NCBI GenBank assembly: GCA_943323935.2
Contig: CALPJR020000029.1
Coordinates: 1 to 8,060 of the forward strand
Direction of reading: 5' to 3'
Origin: Bifidobacterium breve
Lineage (GTDB): Bacteria > Bacteroidota > Bacteroidia > Chitinophagales > Chitinophagaceae
Length of the DNA stretch: 8,060 nt
Positions 1 through 6,604 of this stretch are shown here, one piece after another. The notes under the pieces were generated by a model. That model was not told the origin of the DNA. It did not search any database and saw nothing but the letters and a program-made list of their open reading frames with translations. Each line of letters starts with the position of its first letter. Position 1 is the stretch's first letter. The position numbers were made by a program, and so were the translations under genes.

Positions 1-1509
1 GGTATTGGAATAGGCATTTTTTTAAAAGGAAGTTTCTCAATAGGATTCCCTTCATCCGATTCGAATTCTGCAATGGATGAGATCATTGAATTGGTTAAAT
101 CAAAATATGTAGAACAAGTTAATCTGGATAGTACTCAAACCAAATTAGCCGATTTTTATTTAGGACAATTAGATCCCCATTCTGTGTATATCCCACCTGC
201 AGATTTAATAGAGGCCAATGAACAATTACAACCAAATTATAAAGGCATAGGCATCGAGTTTCAGCAATTCAGAGACAGCGTTTTTGTGGCTTATGTGATG
301 CCAGAAGGACCAGCTTCGAAGGTTGGATTAAAAACAGGGGATATTTTATTAACCGTAGATGATTCTGTAAAATTATCTGGCAACAAATTAGACGGGGAAG
401 CGATTAAGCGAAAAATAAAAGGACCTGCGGATGAAAATTTAAAATTAGTAGTATTGCGTAATCAAAAAAAATTGACATTTAATTTGGTAAGAGCATCGGT
501 ACCTGTTACGCCAATTGATGCTGCCTATATGGTCAGCGATACGATTGGATATATTAAAATTGACAAATTTGCAGACAGGACTTATGAAGCATTCATGCAA
601 GCTTTGGAACCTTTATTAAAAAAAGGGATGAAATCGCTGGTGATTGATTTAAGAGGGAATGGTGGCGGATTGATGTCAGAAGCTGTTGGGATTGCAGATG
701 AATTATTGGCTGGCAATAAATTAATTGTGTACACAGAAGGATTGCATGCGCCAAGGGTAAATTATTATAGCAAGAGAGAAGGCTTATTTGAAACAGGGGG
801 TATTACTATTTTGATGGATGAAACCTCCGCATCTGCAAGTGAAGTGTTAGCAGGCGCTCTACAAGATTGGGATCGAGCTAAAGTAATTGGAAGGAGGTCT
901 TTTGGTAAAGGGTTGGTACAACAACAATTTAGGTTATCCAATGGAGGGGCCTTAAGGTTAACCACTGCAAAATATTTTACACCATTGGGCCGCAATATCC
1001 AACGCCCTTATCAAAATGGGAAGTTGGCTTATGAGCATGATTTTATAGAAAGAATGGCGCAATCTAGTAATGGAAATGTAGACACAGCATCTATTGGCAA
1101 AGCGTATAAGACGCCAAAAGGCAATACAGTATATGGTGGTGGAGGGATTATTCCGAATCAATGGTTGCCAACCAATGCATTGTATGCAGATTCAAATTAT
1201 GCCAAACTATATTTAGAAGGTTCCATGAATGAATTTGTTTTACAGTATTATCTTAATGCACAAAATACATTGAATCAATACCAGTCTGTGCAAGCATTTG
1301 TTGCGGGTTATGCCAAGCAAGACCTCACCAAATTATTGGATCAATATTTGCGATCAACCCAACAAAAGGGATTACCCGCATCCATGTTACAAAATCCCCT
1401 TTTACAACAACAATTGGTTGCTTATTTAGCACGTTGTAAATGGTATAAGCAGGGCTATTATGAAGCCATTAATTTAATGGATCCAAATTTTAAAGCTGCT
1501 TTAAATTAA
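1..1509 (+). CDS. S41 family C-terminal processing peptidase (CtpA-like), 5' partial
   Basis: Serine protease of the carboxyl-terminal processing family (MEROPS S41), expected to act in the periplasm, cleaving exported proteins near their C-termini. The reading frame is open from base 1, so the gene is truncated by the window edge; the first ATG at 73 is internal. The residues just before it are hydrophobic and glycine-rich (GIGIGIFLKG), consistent with the end of an N-terminal membrane anchor. A PDZ domain spans roughly 240-480 (GIGIEF start, later GLKTGDILL). The protease core follows, with the LRGNGGG loop at 649-669. The nucleophile is the middle Ser of SASASE (codon 832-834), 25 residues before the general-base Lys in SFGKGLVQ (907-909), with Gln four residues further on (919-921). 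This is the normal Ser/Lys/Gln arrangement, so it looks active. The C-terminal helical region is complete and ends with TAA. The specific substrate is unknown, and nothing ties it functionally to the oxidase genes downstream. Confidence 0.93.
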   Translation, partial: GIGIGIFLKGSFSIGFPSSDSNSAMDEIIELVKSKYVEQVNLDSTQTKLADFYLGQLDPHSVYIPPADLIEANEQLQPNYKGIGIEFQQFRDSVFVAYVMPEGPASKVGLKTGDILLTVDDSVKLSGNKLDGEAIKRKIKGPADENLKLVVLRNQKKLTFNLVRASVPVTPIDAAYMVSDTIGYIKIDKFADRTYEAFMQALEPLLKKGMKSLVIDLRGNGGGLMSEAVGIADELLAGNKLIVYTEGLHAPRVNYYSKREGLFETGGITILMDETSASASEVLAGALQDWDRAKVIGRRSFGKGLVQQQFRLSNGGALRLTTAKYFTPLGRNIQRPYQNGKLAYEHDFIERMAQSSNGNVDTASIGKAYKTPKGNTVYGGGGIIPNQWLPTNALYADSNYAKLYLEGSMNEFVLQYYLNAQNTLNQYQSVQAFVAGYAKQDLTKLLDQYLRSTQQKGLPASMLQNPLLQQQLVAYLARCKWYKQGYYEAINLMDPNFKAALN

Positions 1510-1513
1510 AGTA

Positions 1514-1550
1514 GACAAATGATTTTTGTCATATGAATACATGAGTGACA
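1514..1550. promoter_or_regulatory. Inverted repeats in the ccoI upstream gap (possible operator)
   Basis: The 47-bp gap before ccoI holds two overlapping dyads. GACAAATGATTTTTGTC (1514-1530) is a perfect 6-bp inverted repeat with a 5-bp spacer. TGTCA (1527-1531) pairs with TGACA (1546-1550), and inside that pair ATG and CAT flank AATA. Such symmetry is typical of dimeric regulators, and the TGTCA/TGACA halves recall CRP/FNR-superfamily sites, but the outer pair is off-centre by two bases and no clear TAnnTTTG promoter element is present. Function is inferred only; AT-rich spacer DNA gives such dyads by chance. There is no U-tract, so it does not look like an intrinsic terminator for the protease gene. 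Confidence 0.22.
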
Positions 1551-1556
1551 TCATAA

Positions 1557-3986
1557 ATGCATTCCTATGCAGGGCAGAACTTTGCCCATTATATGCAAGA
1601 AAAATGTTACCACTGCGGGACCAACTGTGATACATCAATCAGTATTGAAAACAAATACTTCTGTTGTGATGGCTGTAAAATGGTATTTCAACTATTGGAT
1701 GAAAATGGCATGTGTCAATACTATGATTTGACCAATATGCCAGGCCTAAGTGCTAAAGGGGATTTCATTTCGGACAAATTCAACTATTTAGACAATCAGG
1801 CAATACAAGATCAGCTGATTCAGTTTAAGCAAGGAGATCAAGCGCATGTGGTATTTTATTTGCCTCAGATGCATTGCGTCAGTTGTGTTTGGTTACTTGA
1901 AAATTTACGTAAAATCAATCCAGGCATTATTCAGTCTCAAACTAATTTTGAGAAAAAAGAGGTAAAAATTATTTTTCAACCCTCCTTAATTTCCTTAAAG
2001 CAAGTGGTGCAGTTATTGGCATTTGTGGGCTATGAGCCAATCATTCATTTAGGTGGCAATGATTGGCAGCAAAAAAAGAAAGTCAATCGAAAACAATTGT
2101 ATAAAATTGGTATCGCTGGATTTTGCTTTAGCAATATTATGATGCTAAGTTTTCCGGAATACTTGTCAGACCAAGTGGCTGATTTAGGTAATCTTAGGCC
2201 CTTATTTATTTATTTGAATTTGTTTTTATCCCTGCCAGTATTATTATATAGTGCGAGTGGTTTTTTTGTATCGGCTTATACTGGTTTAAGGCAAAAATGG
2301 TTGAATATAGATGCGCCTATTGCATTGGCTATTACAGTCACTTTTGGAAGAAGCTTGTATGAAATTATTTCTCAAACAGGGGCAGGCTATTTAGATAGTA
2401 TGTCTGGAATTGTGTTTTTTATGTTAATTGGTAGATGGTTTCAAGACAAGTCTTATGATTCATTTGCATTTGACAGAGACTATACTTCCTTTTTTCCGCT
2501 AGGTGTTACTGTTGTAAAAGATGGAAAGGAAGTCAACCAGTCTTTAAATGATATTGTAAAAGGAGATATACTATTCGTTAGAGCTGGTGAGATGATTCCA
2601 GCAGATGCAATTTTAATAGAAGGGGTAGCATTAGTAGATTATAGTTTTGTTTCTGGAGAAAATGCGCCAATCCTATTTGAAGTGGGAGCATCATTGTATG
2701 CGGGAGGCGTTCAAAAAGGGTTATCAATTATGGTTGAAGTGCTTAAGCCTGTTAGCCATAGTTATATTACTGAATTATGGAATAGTCCATTATTAAAACA
2801 AGTAAAAAATACCAAAAAATCTTTTGTGCATCCTTGGAGTCAATATTTTACCTATGCACTTTTTTCTATTGCATTTTTCACAGGCGTTTATTGGTGGCTT
2901 ATGGATACTAGTAAAATTTTATCTGCCGTAAGTGCTGTATTAATTGTGGCATGTCCATGCTCTTTATTACTGACTGTCACATTTACTTATGGCAATGTAT
3001 TAAGGTGGTTAGGCAAAGCAAAATTATATTGTAAAAATGCATCCGTGGTGGAAGCTATTGATAAAATTGACACCATTGTTTTTGATAAAACAGGCACACT
3101 AACAAATCATGCTTCCACAAAGATGGTCTATATAGGGGTGGATTTAACGCCTCATGAACAGTCTTTAATTCGGTCTGTTACAAGAGAATCATTGCATCCA
3201 TTGAGTCAGATGATCTATCAAATTAGCAGTGAAACAAATGCAGCATTGGTGAAAGTGGATCAAATTCAAAATAGCATTGCTAAAGGGATCATTGCAAGTG
3301 CAGAAGGGCATGCCATTATCATTGGTGCTGTCAAGCTATTGATTGCCGAAGGTATAGCGGTCAATGCGGACTATGATCAGTCTGTGGTTTGTGTCGCGAT
3401 TGATGGTTTGTTTAAAGGTTTATATAAGATTAGCCATGCATACAGAGAAGGCATGTCAGAAATGGTGCATCAATTGTCCTCAAAAGGATATGAAGTGCAT
3501 ATTTTAAGTGGTGACAATTCCATAGAGGCACAAAAATTAAAGTTAGAACTTGGCTCAGCAATGCCAATGTTATTTGATCAATCGCCCTCTGATAAATTAA
3601 ATTATATCCAATCCCTACAAAACGAAGGCAAGCATGTAATGATGGTGGGAGATGGCTTAAATGATGCTGGTGCCTTGCAAAAAAGTGATGTAGGTATTGC
3701 AGTGACAGACCATACACATTTATTTACACCTGCGAGTGATGCCATCATAGAGGGAGATCAAGTCACGCAGCTATTTCACTTAATTCAATATGCAAAAAGT
3801 GCAAAGACAATCATTGTCCTACTTTTTATTTTATCTATTGCTTATAATTTAGTGGGGATGTATTTTGCTACCCAAGCTTTATTATCTCCTATGGTGGCGG
3901 CTATTTTAATGCCCATAAGCTCCATAAGTATAGTGGCAATTTCGGCATTGTTATCCTATCGATATGCAAAATCAAAACTCGGCTAG
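1557..3986 (+). CDS. ccoI: Copper-transporting P1B-type ATPase for cbb3 oxidase assembly (CcoI/FixI)
   Basis: Inner-membrane ATPase that moves Cu(I) out of the cytoplasm and is needed in this family to supply CuB of the cbb3 oxidase. The 809-aa protein opens with a cysteine-rich metal-binding domain (C17, C20, C24, C36, C37, C40), then a ferredoxin-like HMA domain with CVSC at 107-110. About eight membrane helices follow (roughly 181-295, 429-480 and 755-805). Catalytic motifs are SGE at 366-368 (actuator), the CPC copper site at 466-468, DKTGT with phosphorylated D510, the HP dipeptide at 547-548, and GDGLND at 698-703. YN at 763-764 and MPISS at 785-789 match the Cu(I) signatures of helices 7 and 8. 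The Cys-rich N-terminus plus HMA layout separates CcoI/FixI from CopA-type exporters. The residues after CPC (SLLL) and SGEN are mild departures from the common forms. The start at 1557 lacks a Shine-Dalgarno sequence; Met13 (1593) is an alternative that keeps all cysteines. Confidence 0.95.
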   Translation: MHSYAGQNFAHYMQEKCYHCGTNCDTSISIENKYFCCDGCKMVFQLLDENGMCQYYDLTNMPGLSAKGDFISDKFNYLDNQAIQDQLIQFKQGDQAHVVFYLPQMHCVSCVWLLENLRKINPGIIQSQTNFEKKEVKIIFQPSLISLKQVVQLLAFVGYEPIIHLGGNDWQQKKKVNRKQLYKIGIAGFCFSNIMMLSFPEYLSDQVADLGNLRPLFIYLNLFLSLPVLLYSASGFFVSAYTGLRQKWLNIDAPIALAITVTFGRSLYEIISQTGAGYLDSMSGIVFFMLIGRWFQDKSYDSFAFDRDYTSFFPLGVTVVKDGKEVNQSLNDIVKGDILFVRAGEMIPADAILIEGVALVDYSFVSGENAPILFEVGASLYAGGVQKGLSIMVEVLKPVSHSYITELWNSPLLKQVKNTKKSFVHPWSQYFTYALFSIAFFTGVYWWLMDTSKILSAVSAVLIVACPCSLLLTVTFTYGNVLRWLGKAKLYCKNASVVEAIDKIDTIVFDKTGTLTNHASTKMVYIGVDLTPHEQSLIRSVTRESLHPLSQMIYQISSETNAALVKVDQIQNSIAKGIIASAEGHAIIIGAVKLLIAEGIAVNADYDQSVVCVAIDGLFKGLYKISHAYREGMSEMVHQLSSKGYEVHILSGDNSIEAQKLKLELGSAMPMLFDQSPSDKLNYIQSLQNEGKHVMMVGDGLNDAGALQKSDVGIAVTDHTHLFTPASDAIIEGDQVTQLFHLIQYAKSAKTIIVLLFILSIAYNLVGMYFATQALLSPMVAAILMPISSISIVAISALLSYRYAKSKLG

Positions 3987-4007
3987 TTAAAGGCTGTAGT
4001 AAAAAAT

Positions 4008-4021
4008 ATGATGAATATCAT
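4008..4021. promoter_or_regulatory. FNR-like palindrome upstream of ccoS-ccoNOQP
   Basis: ATGATGAATATCAT is a perfect 5-bp inverted repeat around a 4-bp spacer. This is the spacing and core (TGAT-N4-ATCA) of the FNR/DNR/Anr consensus TTGAT-N4-ATCAA, with a symmetric change of only the outermost base on each side. It lies in the 100-bp gap between ccoI and ccoS, flanked by A- and T-runs. FNR-type control of cbb3 oxidases is well established in Proteobacteria; that a CRP/FNR-family protein binds here is inference. Its centre lies about 65 bp upstream of the start site that would follow from the candidate -7 element at 4066-4073. A weak hairpin is the alternative reading. Confidence 0.38.
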
Positions 4022-4065
4022 TTTTGGATTTGATTTAGGTCATAAAACCTGAGCTTACTAGTAAA

Positions 4066-4073
4066 TAGCTTTG
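4066..4073 (+). promoter_or_regulatory. Candidate Bacteroidota -7 promoter element for ccoS-ccoNOQP-ccoG
   Basis: TAGCTTTG is an exact match to TAnnTTTG, the -7 box used by the primary sigma factor of Bacteroidota, on the coding strand 13 bp before the ccoS ATG. No TTG-type -33 box occurs at the usual 17-23 bp upstream spacing; the nearest TTTG (4029-4032) is too far. A promoter lacking the -33 box would fit activator dependence, with the FNR-like palindrome upstream. The implied start near 4080 would leave a very short leader. A 10-bp palindrome, TTACTAGTAA (4055-4064), sits immediately upstream. A chance match is possible. Confidence 0.25.
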
Positions 4074-4086
4074 TCCAAAAAGTTGC

Positions 4087-4239
4087 ATGAGTGTATTTTT
4101 TATCTTAATCATTACCAGTGTATTAGTCGCAGGAGGTTTTCTTCTGGCTTTTTTGTGGTCGGTTAAATCTGGACAAATGGATGATGATTGTACGCCCTCG
4201 ATTAGAATACTTTTTGAAGACGAGATAAAGCCGAAATAA
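4087..4239 (+). CDS. ccoS: cbb3-type cytochrome oxidase assembly protein CcoS
   Basis: Small single-pass membrane protein of 50 aa, a normal size for CcoS. The N-terminal helix (about residues 3-24, from VFFILIITSV to LLAFLWSV) is followed by KSGQMDDDCTPSIRILF, matching the family pattern of a hydrophobic helix, a W..KSGQ.DD turn, a short polar segment and a final RILF-type motif. In studied bacteria, CcoS is needed to mature the heme b and copper cofactors of the catalytic subunit; the mechanism is not known. It lies 100 bp after ccoI and 39 bp before ccoNO, where this gene is expected in Bacteroidota. The ATG is preceded by GTTGC, with no Shine-Dalgarno sequence; no other in-frame start would retain the helix. 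The product is short enough to be skipped by length-limited gene calling. Confidence 0.93.
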   Translation: MSVFFILIITSVLVAGGFLLAFLWSVKSGQMDDDCTPSIRILFEDEIKPK

Positions 4240-4278
4240 AGATCAAAAAACTAAACTATAACAATACAATTTAGCATT

Positions 4279-6396
4279 ATGCAGGTAGAAAGTTTTAAGT
4301 ATGATAACAAAACAGTAAGGAATTTTGCGATTGCCACCATTATTTGGGGCGTTGTAGGTATGACAGTTGGTTTATGGGTTGCATTACAACTTGTATTTCC
4401 AGCAACATTAAACCTGCAACCTTATTTTAGTTTTGGACGTATCAGACCATTACATACCAATGCGGTTATTTTTGCATTTGTGGGGAATGGTATTTTCATG
4501 GGCGTCTATTATTCTTTACAACGCTTATTAAAAGCGAGAATGTATAGCGACCTTTTAAGTAAAATCCATTTTTGGGGATGGCAAATCATTATTGTGGCAG
4601 CAGCGATCACTTTGCCGCTAGGAATTTCTACTGCAAAAGAATATGCAGAATTAGAGTGGCCAATTGATATCGCAATTACAATTATATGGGTGGTGTTTGG
4701 TTGGAATATGTTTGCCACAATTATTAAGCGAAGAGAACGTCATTTATACGTGGCTATCTGGTTTTATATTGCCACATTCGTCACGGTTGCAGTACTTCAC
4801 TTAGTGAATTCATTTGAATTGCCTATATCAATGTTCAAGAGTTATAGTTGGTATGCAGGTGTTCAAGATGCATTGGTGCAATGGTGGTATGGGCATAATG
4901 CAGTGGCCTTTTTCTTAACGACGCCTTATTTAGGTTTGATGTATTACTTTATGCCAAAAGCGGCAAATCGTCCAGTCTTCTCCTATAAATTATCCATCAT
5001 CCATTTTTGGGCTTTAATATTTTTATATATCTGGGCAGGGCCGCACCACTTATTATATACCGCTTTGCCTAATTGGGCGCAAAGCTTGGGAGTGGTATTT
5101 AGTTTTATGTTGATTTTTCCAAGTTGGGGTGGAATGATTAATGGACTATTGACATTAAGAGGGGCATGGGATAGAGTAAGAGAAGATGTGATATTGAAAT
5201 TCATGGTGGTCGCGGTGACCGCATACGGTATGTCCACTTTTGAAGGACCCTTGTTATCCTTAAAGAGTATTAATGCAGTAGCGCATTATACAGATTGGAT
5301 TGTTGCCCACGTGCATGTGGGTGGATTAGGATGGAATGGGATGTTGACATTTGGTATTTTGTATTGGCTGATTCCAAGAATGTATAAAACAAGTTTATAC
5401 TCCAATAAATTAGCGAATGCGCATTTCTGGTTAGCGACATTAGGTATTTTATTTTATGCCATACCAATGTATTGGGCTGGATGGCAACAAGCTTCTATGT
5501 GGAAGCAGTTCACACCTTCAGGTCAATTAAAGTATCAATTCTTAGAAACAGTCACTTATATGCGTCCTTTCTATGCAATGCGTTCATTAGGTGGATTATT
5601 ATATTTAACAGGCGCTATTCTAGGGATGGTCAATTTATTTAAGACCATTGGAAAAGGAAATTTGGTAGCCAACGAAGACGCAGAAGCACCAGCATTAGAA
5701 AAAACTTATGTAAAACACAAAGGAGAGCATTGGCATAGATGGATTGAGCGCAAGCCAACTCCAATGTTGATTCTTTCATTGATTGTAATTTTGATTGGTG
5801 CTGCTGTGGAGTTGATTCCAACATTCTTGGTAAAGTCAAATATACCAACCATTAGCAGTGTCAAACCTTATACCCCTTTAGAATTGCAAGGCAGAGATAT
5901 CTATGTTCGTGAGGGTTGTTATACATGTCACTCTCAAATGGTTCGTCCTTTTAGAAGTGAAACAGAACGTTATGGGGAATATAGTAAAGCTGGAGAGTTT
6001 GTGTATGATCATCCTTTTCAGTGGGGAAGTAAAAGAACTGGACCAGATTTAGCTCGAGAGGGATCGGGCAATCTTAAAAAATCAAATGCTTGGCATTTTA
6101 ACCACTTAGATGAACCTACTGCAATTAGCACTGGATCAGTCATGCCTTCTTATGCTTTTCTGATTGACCATGAATTAGATACGGCAACAACAGCTTCAAA
6201 AATCAAGGCCATGCAGACACTGGGTGTGCCATATGCAAGTGGATATGCGCTTATCGCGAATAAGGAATTGATGGATCAAGCAAAATTGATTGCTGCCAAT
6301 TTAAAGGAAGATGGCATAGAAGTGGGACCAAATAAAGAAATCATATCTGTGATTGCTTATTTACAAAGACTAGGTACAGATATTAATAAAAAATAA
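4279..6396 (+). CDS. ccoNO: Fused cbb3-type cytochrome c oxidase subunits I and II (CcoN-CcoO)
   Basis: Catalytic core of the high-affinity terminal oxidase, in the cytoplasmic membrane. Residues 1 to about 455 are CcoN, a 12-helix heme-copper subunit. Low-spin heme b ligands are H59 and H346, high-spin heme b3 ligand H344 (AHVHVGG), and CuB ligands H206, H256 and H257. Y250 in YIWAGPHH fits the helix-VII tyrosine cross-linked to the CuB histidine in C-family oxidases, and E322 (STFEGP) the conserved family glutamate. A charged, histidine-containing linker (about 456-494) leads to CcoO: one membrane helix (about 496-516) and a periplasmic c-type cytochrome with CYTCH at 547-551 and probable axial M622 (SVMPSY). 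CcoO passes electrons from CcoP to CcoN. No stop or frameshift lies between the halves, so the fusion is real in this read; it is a known Bacteroidota arrangement. There is no clear Shine-Dalgarno sequence. The gene is 39 bp after ccoS and 18 bp before ccoQ. Confidence 0.97.
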   Translation: MQVESFKYDNKTVRNFAIATIIWGVVGMTVGLWVALQLVFPATLNLQPYFSFGRIRPLHTNAVIFAFVGNGIFMGVYYSLQRLLKARMYSDLLSKIHFWGWQIIIVAAAITLPLGISTAKEYAELEWPIDIAITIIWVVFGWNMFATIIKRRERHLYVAIWFYIATFVTVAVLHLVNSFELPISMFKSYSWYAGVQDALVQWWYGHNAVAFFLTTPYLGLMYYFMPKAANRPVFSYKLSIIHFWALIFLYIWAGPHHLLYTALPNWAQSLGVVFSFMLIFPSWGGMINGLLTLRGAWDRVREDVILKFMVVAVTAYGMSTFEGPLLSLKSINAVAHYTDWIVAHVHVGGLGWNGMLTFGILYWLIPRMYKTSLYSNKLANAHFWLATLGILFYAIPMYWAGWQQASMWKQFTPSGQLKYQFLETVTYMRPFYAMRSLGGLLYLTGAILGMVNLFKTIGKGNLVANEDAEAPALEKTYVKHKGEHWHRWIERKPTPMLILSLIVILIGAAVELIPTFLVKSNIPTISSVKPYTPLELQGRDIYVREGCYTCHSQMVRPFRSETERYGEYSKAGEFVYDHPFQWGSKRTGPDLAREGSGNLKKSNAWHFNHLDEPTAISTGSVMPSYAFLIDHELDTATTASKIKAMQTLGVPYASGYALIANKELMDQAKLIAANLKEDGIEVGPNKEIISVIAYLQRLGTDINKK

Positions 6397-6414
6397 CCTT
6401 TTAAAAAGAAAGCT

Positions 6415-6582
6415 ATGTTCAGTTTTATAAAAAAATATACCGAAACGATGGAGCATTCTACCATCTACCCAATCTTTTCCTTACTTGTATTTGTGGTGTT
6501 CTTTATTGGTGTCTTATGGTATGTAAAAGTGATGGATCAGCAAGAAGTAGATACCATAAAAAATCTACCCTTAGAAAACTAG
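6415..6582 (+). CDS. ccoQ: cbb3-type oxidase small subunit CcoQ/FixQ
   Basis: A 55-aa single-pass membrane protein between ccoNO and ccoP, the standard place for ccoQ. An amphipathic N-terminus (MFSFIKKYTETMEHSTIYP) leads to a helix at about residues 20-38 and a short acidic tail ending in NLPLEN, a tail form typical of Bacteroidota CcoQ-like proteins. Known CcoQ proteins carry no cofactor; they stabilise the complex and help attach CcoP to the core. The start at 6415 lies 18 bp after the ccoNO stop, with an A-rich, weak ribosome-binding region (AAAAAGAAAG). The gene ends 22 bp before ccoP, so co-transcription is likely. The sequence diverges strongly in this family, so position and topology carry much of the call. 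Confidence 0.88.
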   Translation: MFSFIKKYTETMEHSTIYPIFSLLVFVVFFIGVLWYVKVMDQQEVDTIKNLPLEN

Positions 6583-6604
6583 TCACCTTCAAAAATTTCA
6601 ATTT

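Noticed and set aside
1489..1505. 17-bp palindrome at the protease gene end as a terminator
   Set aside because: The RNA stem would be almost all A-U with a 3-base loop and no following U-run, and most of it encodes the protein's C-terminal residues.
1541..1560. ATG at 1541 as an upstream start for ccoI
   Set aside because: It is in a different frame from ccoI.
3430..3717. 95-codon open frame on the - strand inside ccoI
   Set aside because: It lies opposite the conserved ATPase region with GDGLND, shows no recognisable domain, and is best explained as a shadow of the real gene. The other reverse-strand frames of 65-84 codons were dropped for the same reason.
4008..4052. 14-codon open frame (MMNIIFGFDLGHKT) between ccoI and ccoS
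   Set aside because: It is very short, has no ribosome binding site and no regulatory-peptide features, and overlaps the FNR-like palindrome that better explains its start.
4251..4274. CTAAA/TTTAG inverted repeat just before the ccoNO start
   Set aside because: Five AT-rich base pairs across a 14-base loop are too weak to claim a regulatory hairpin or operator.
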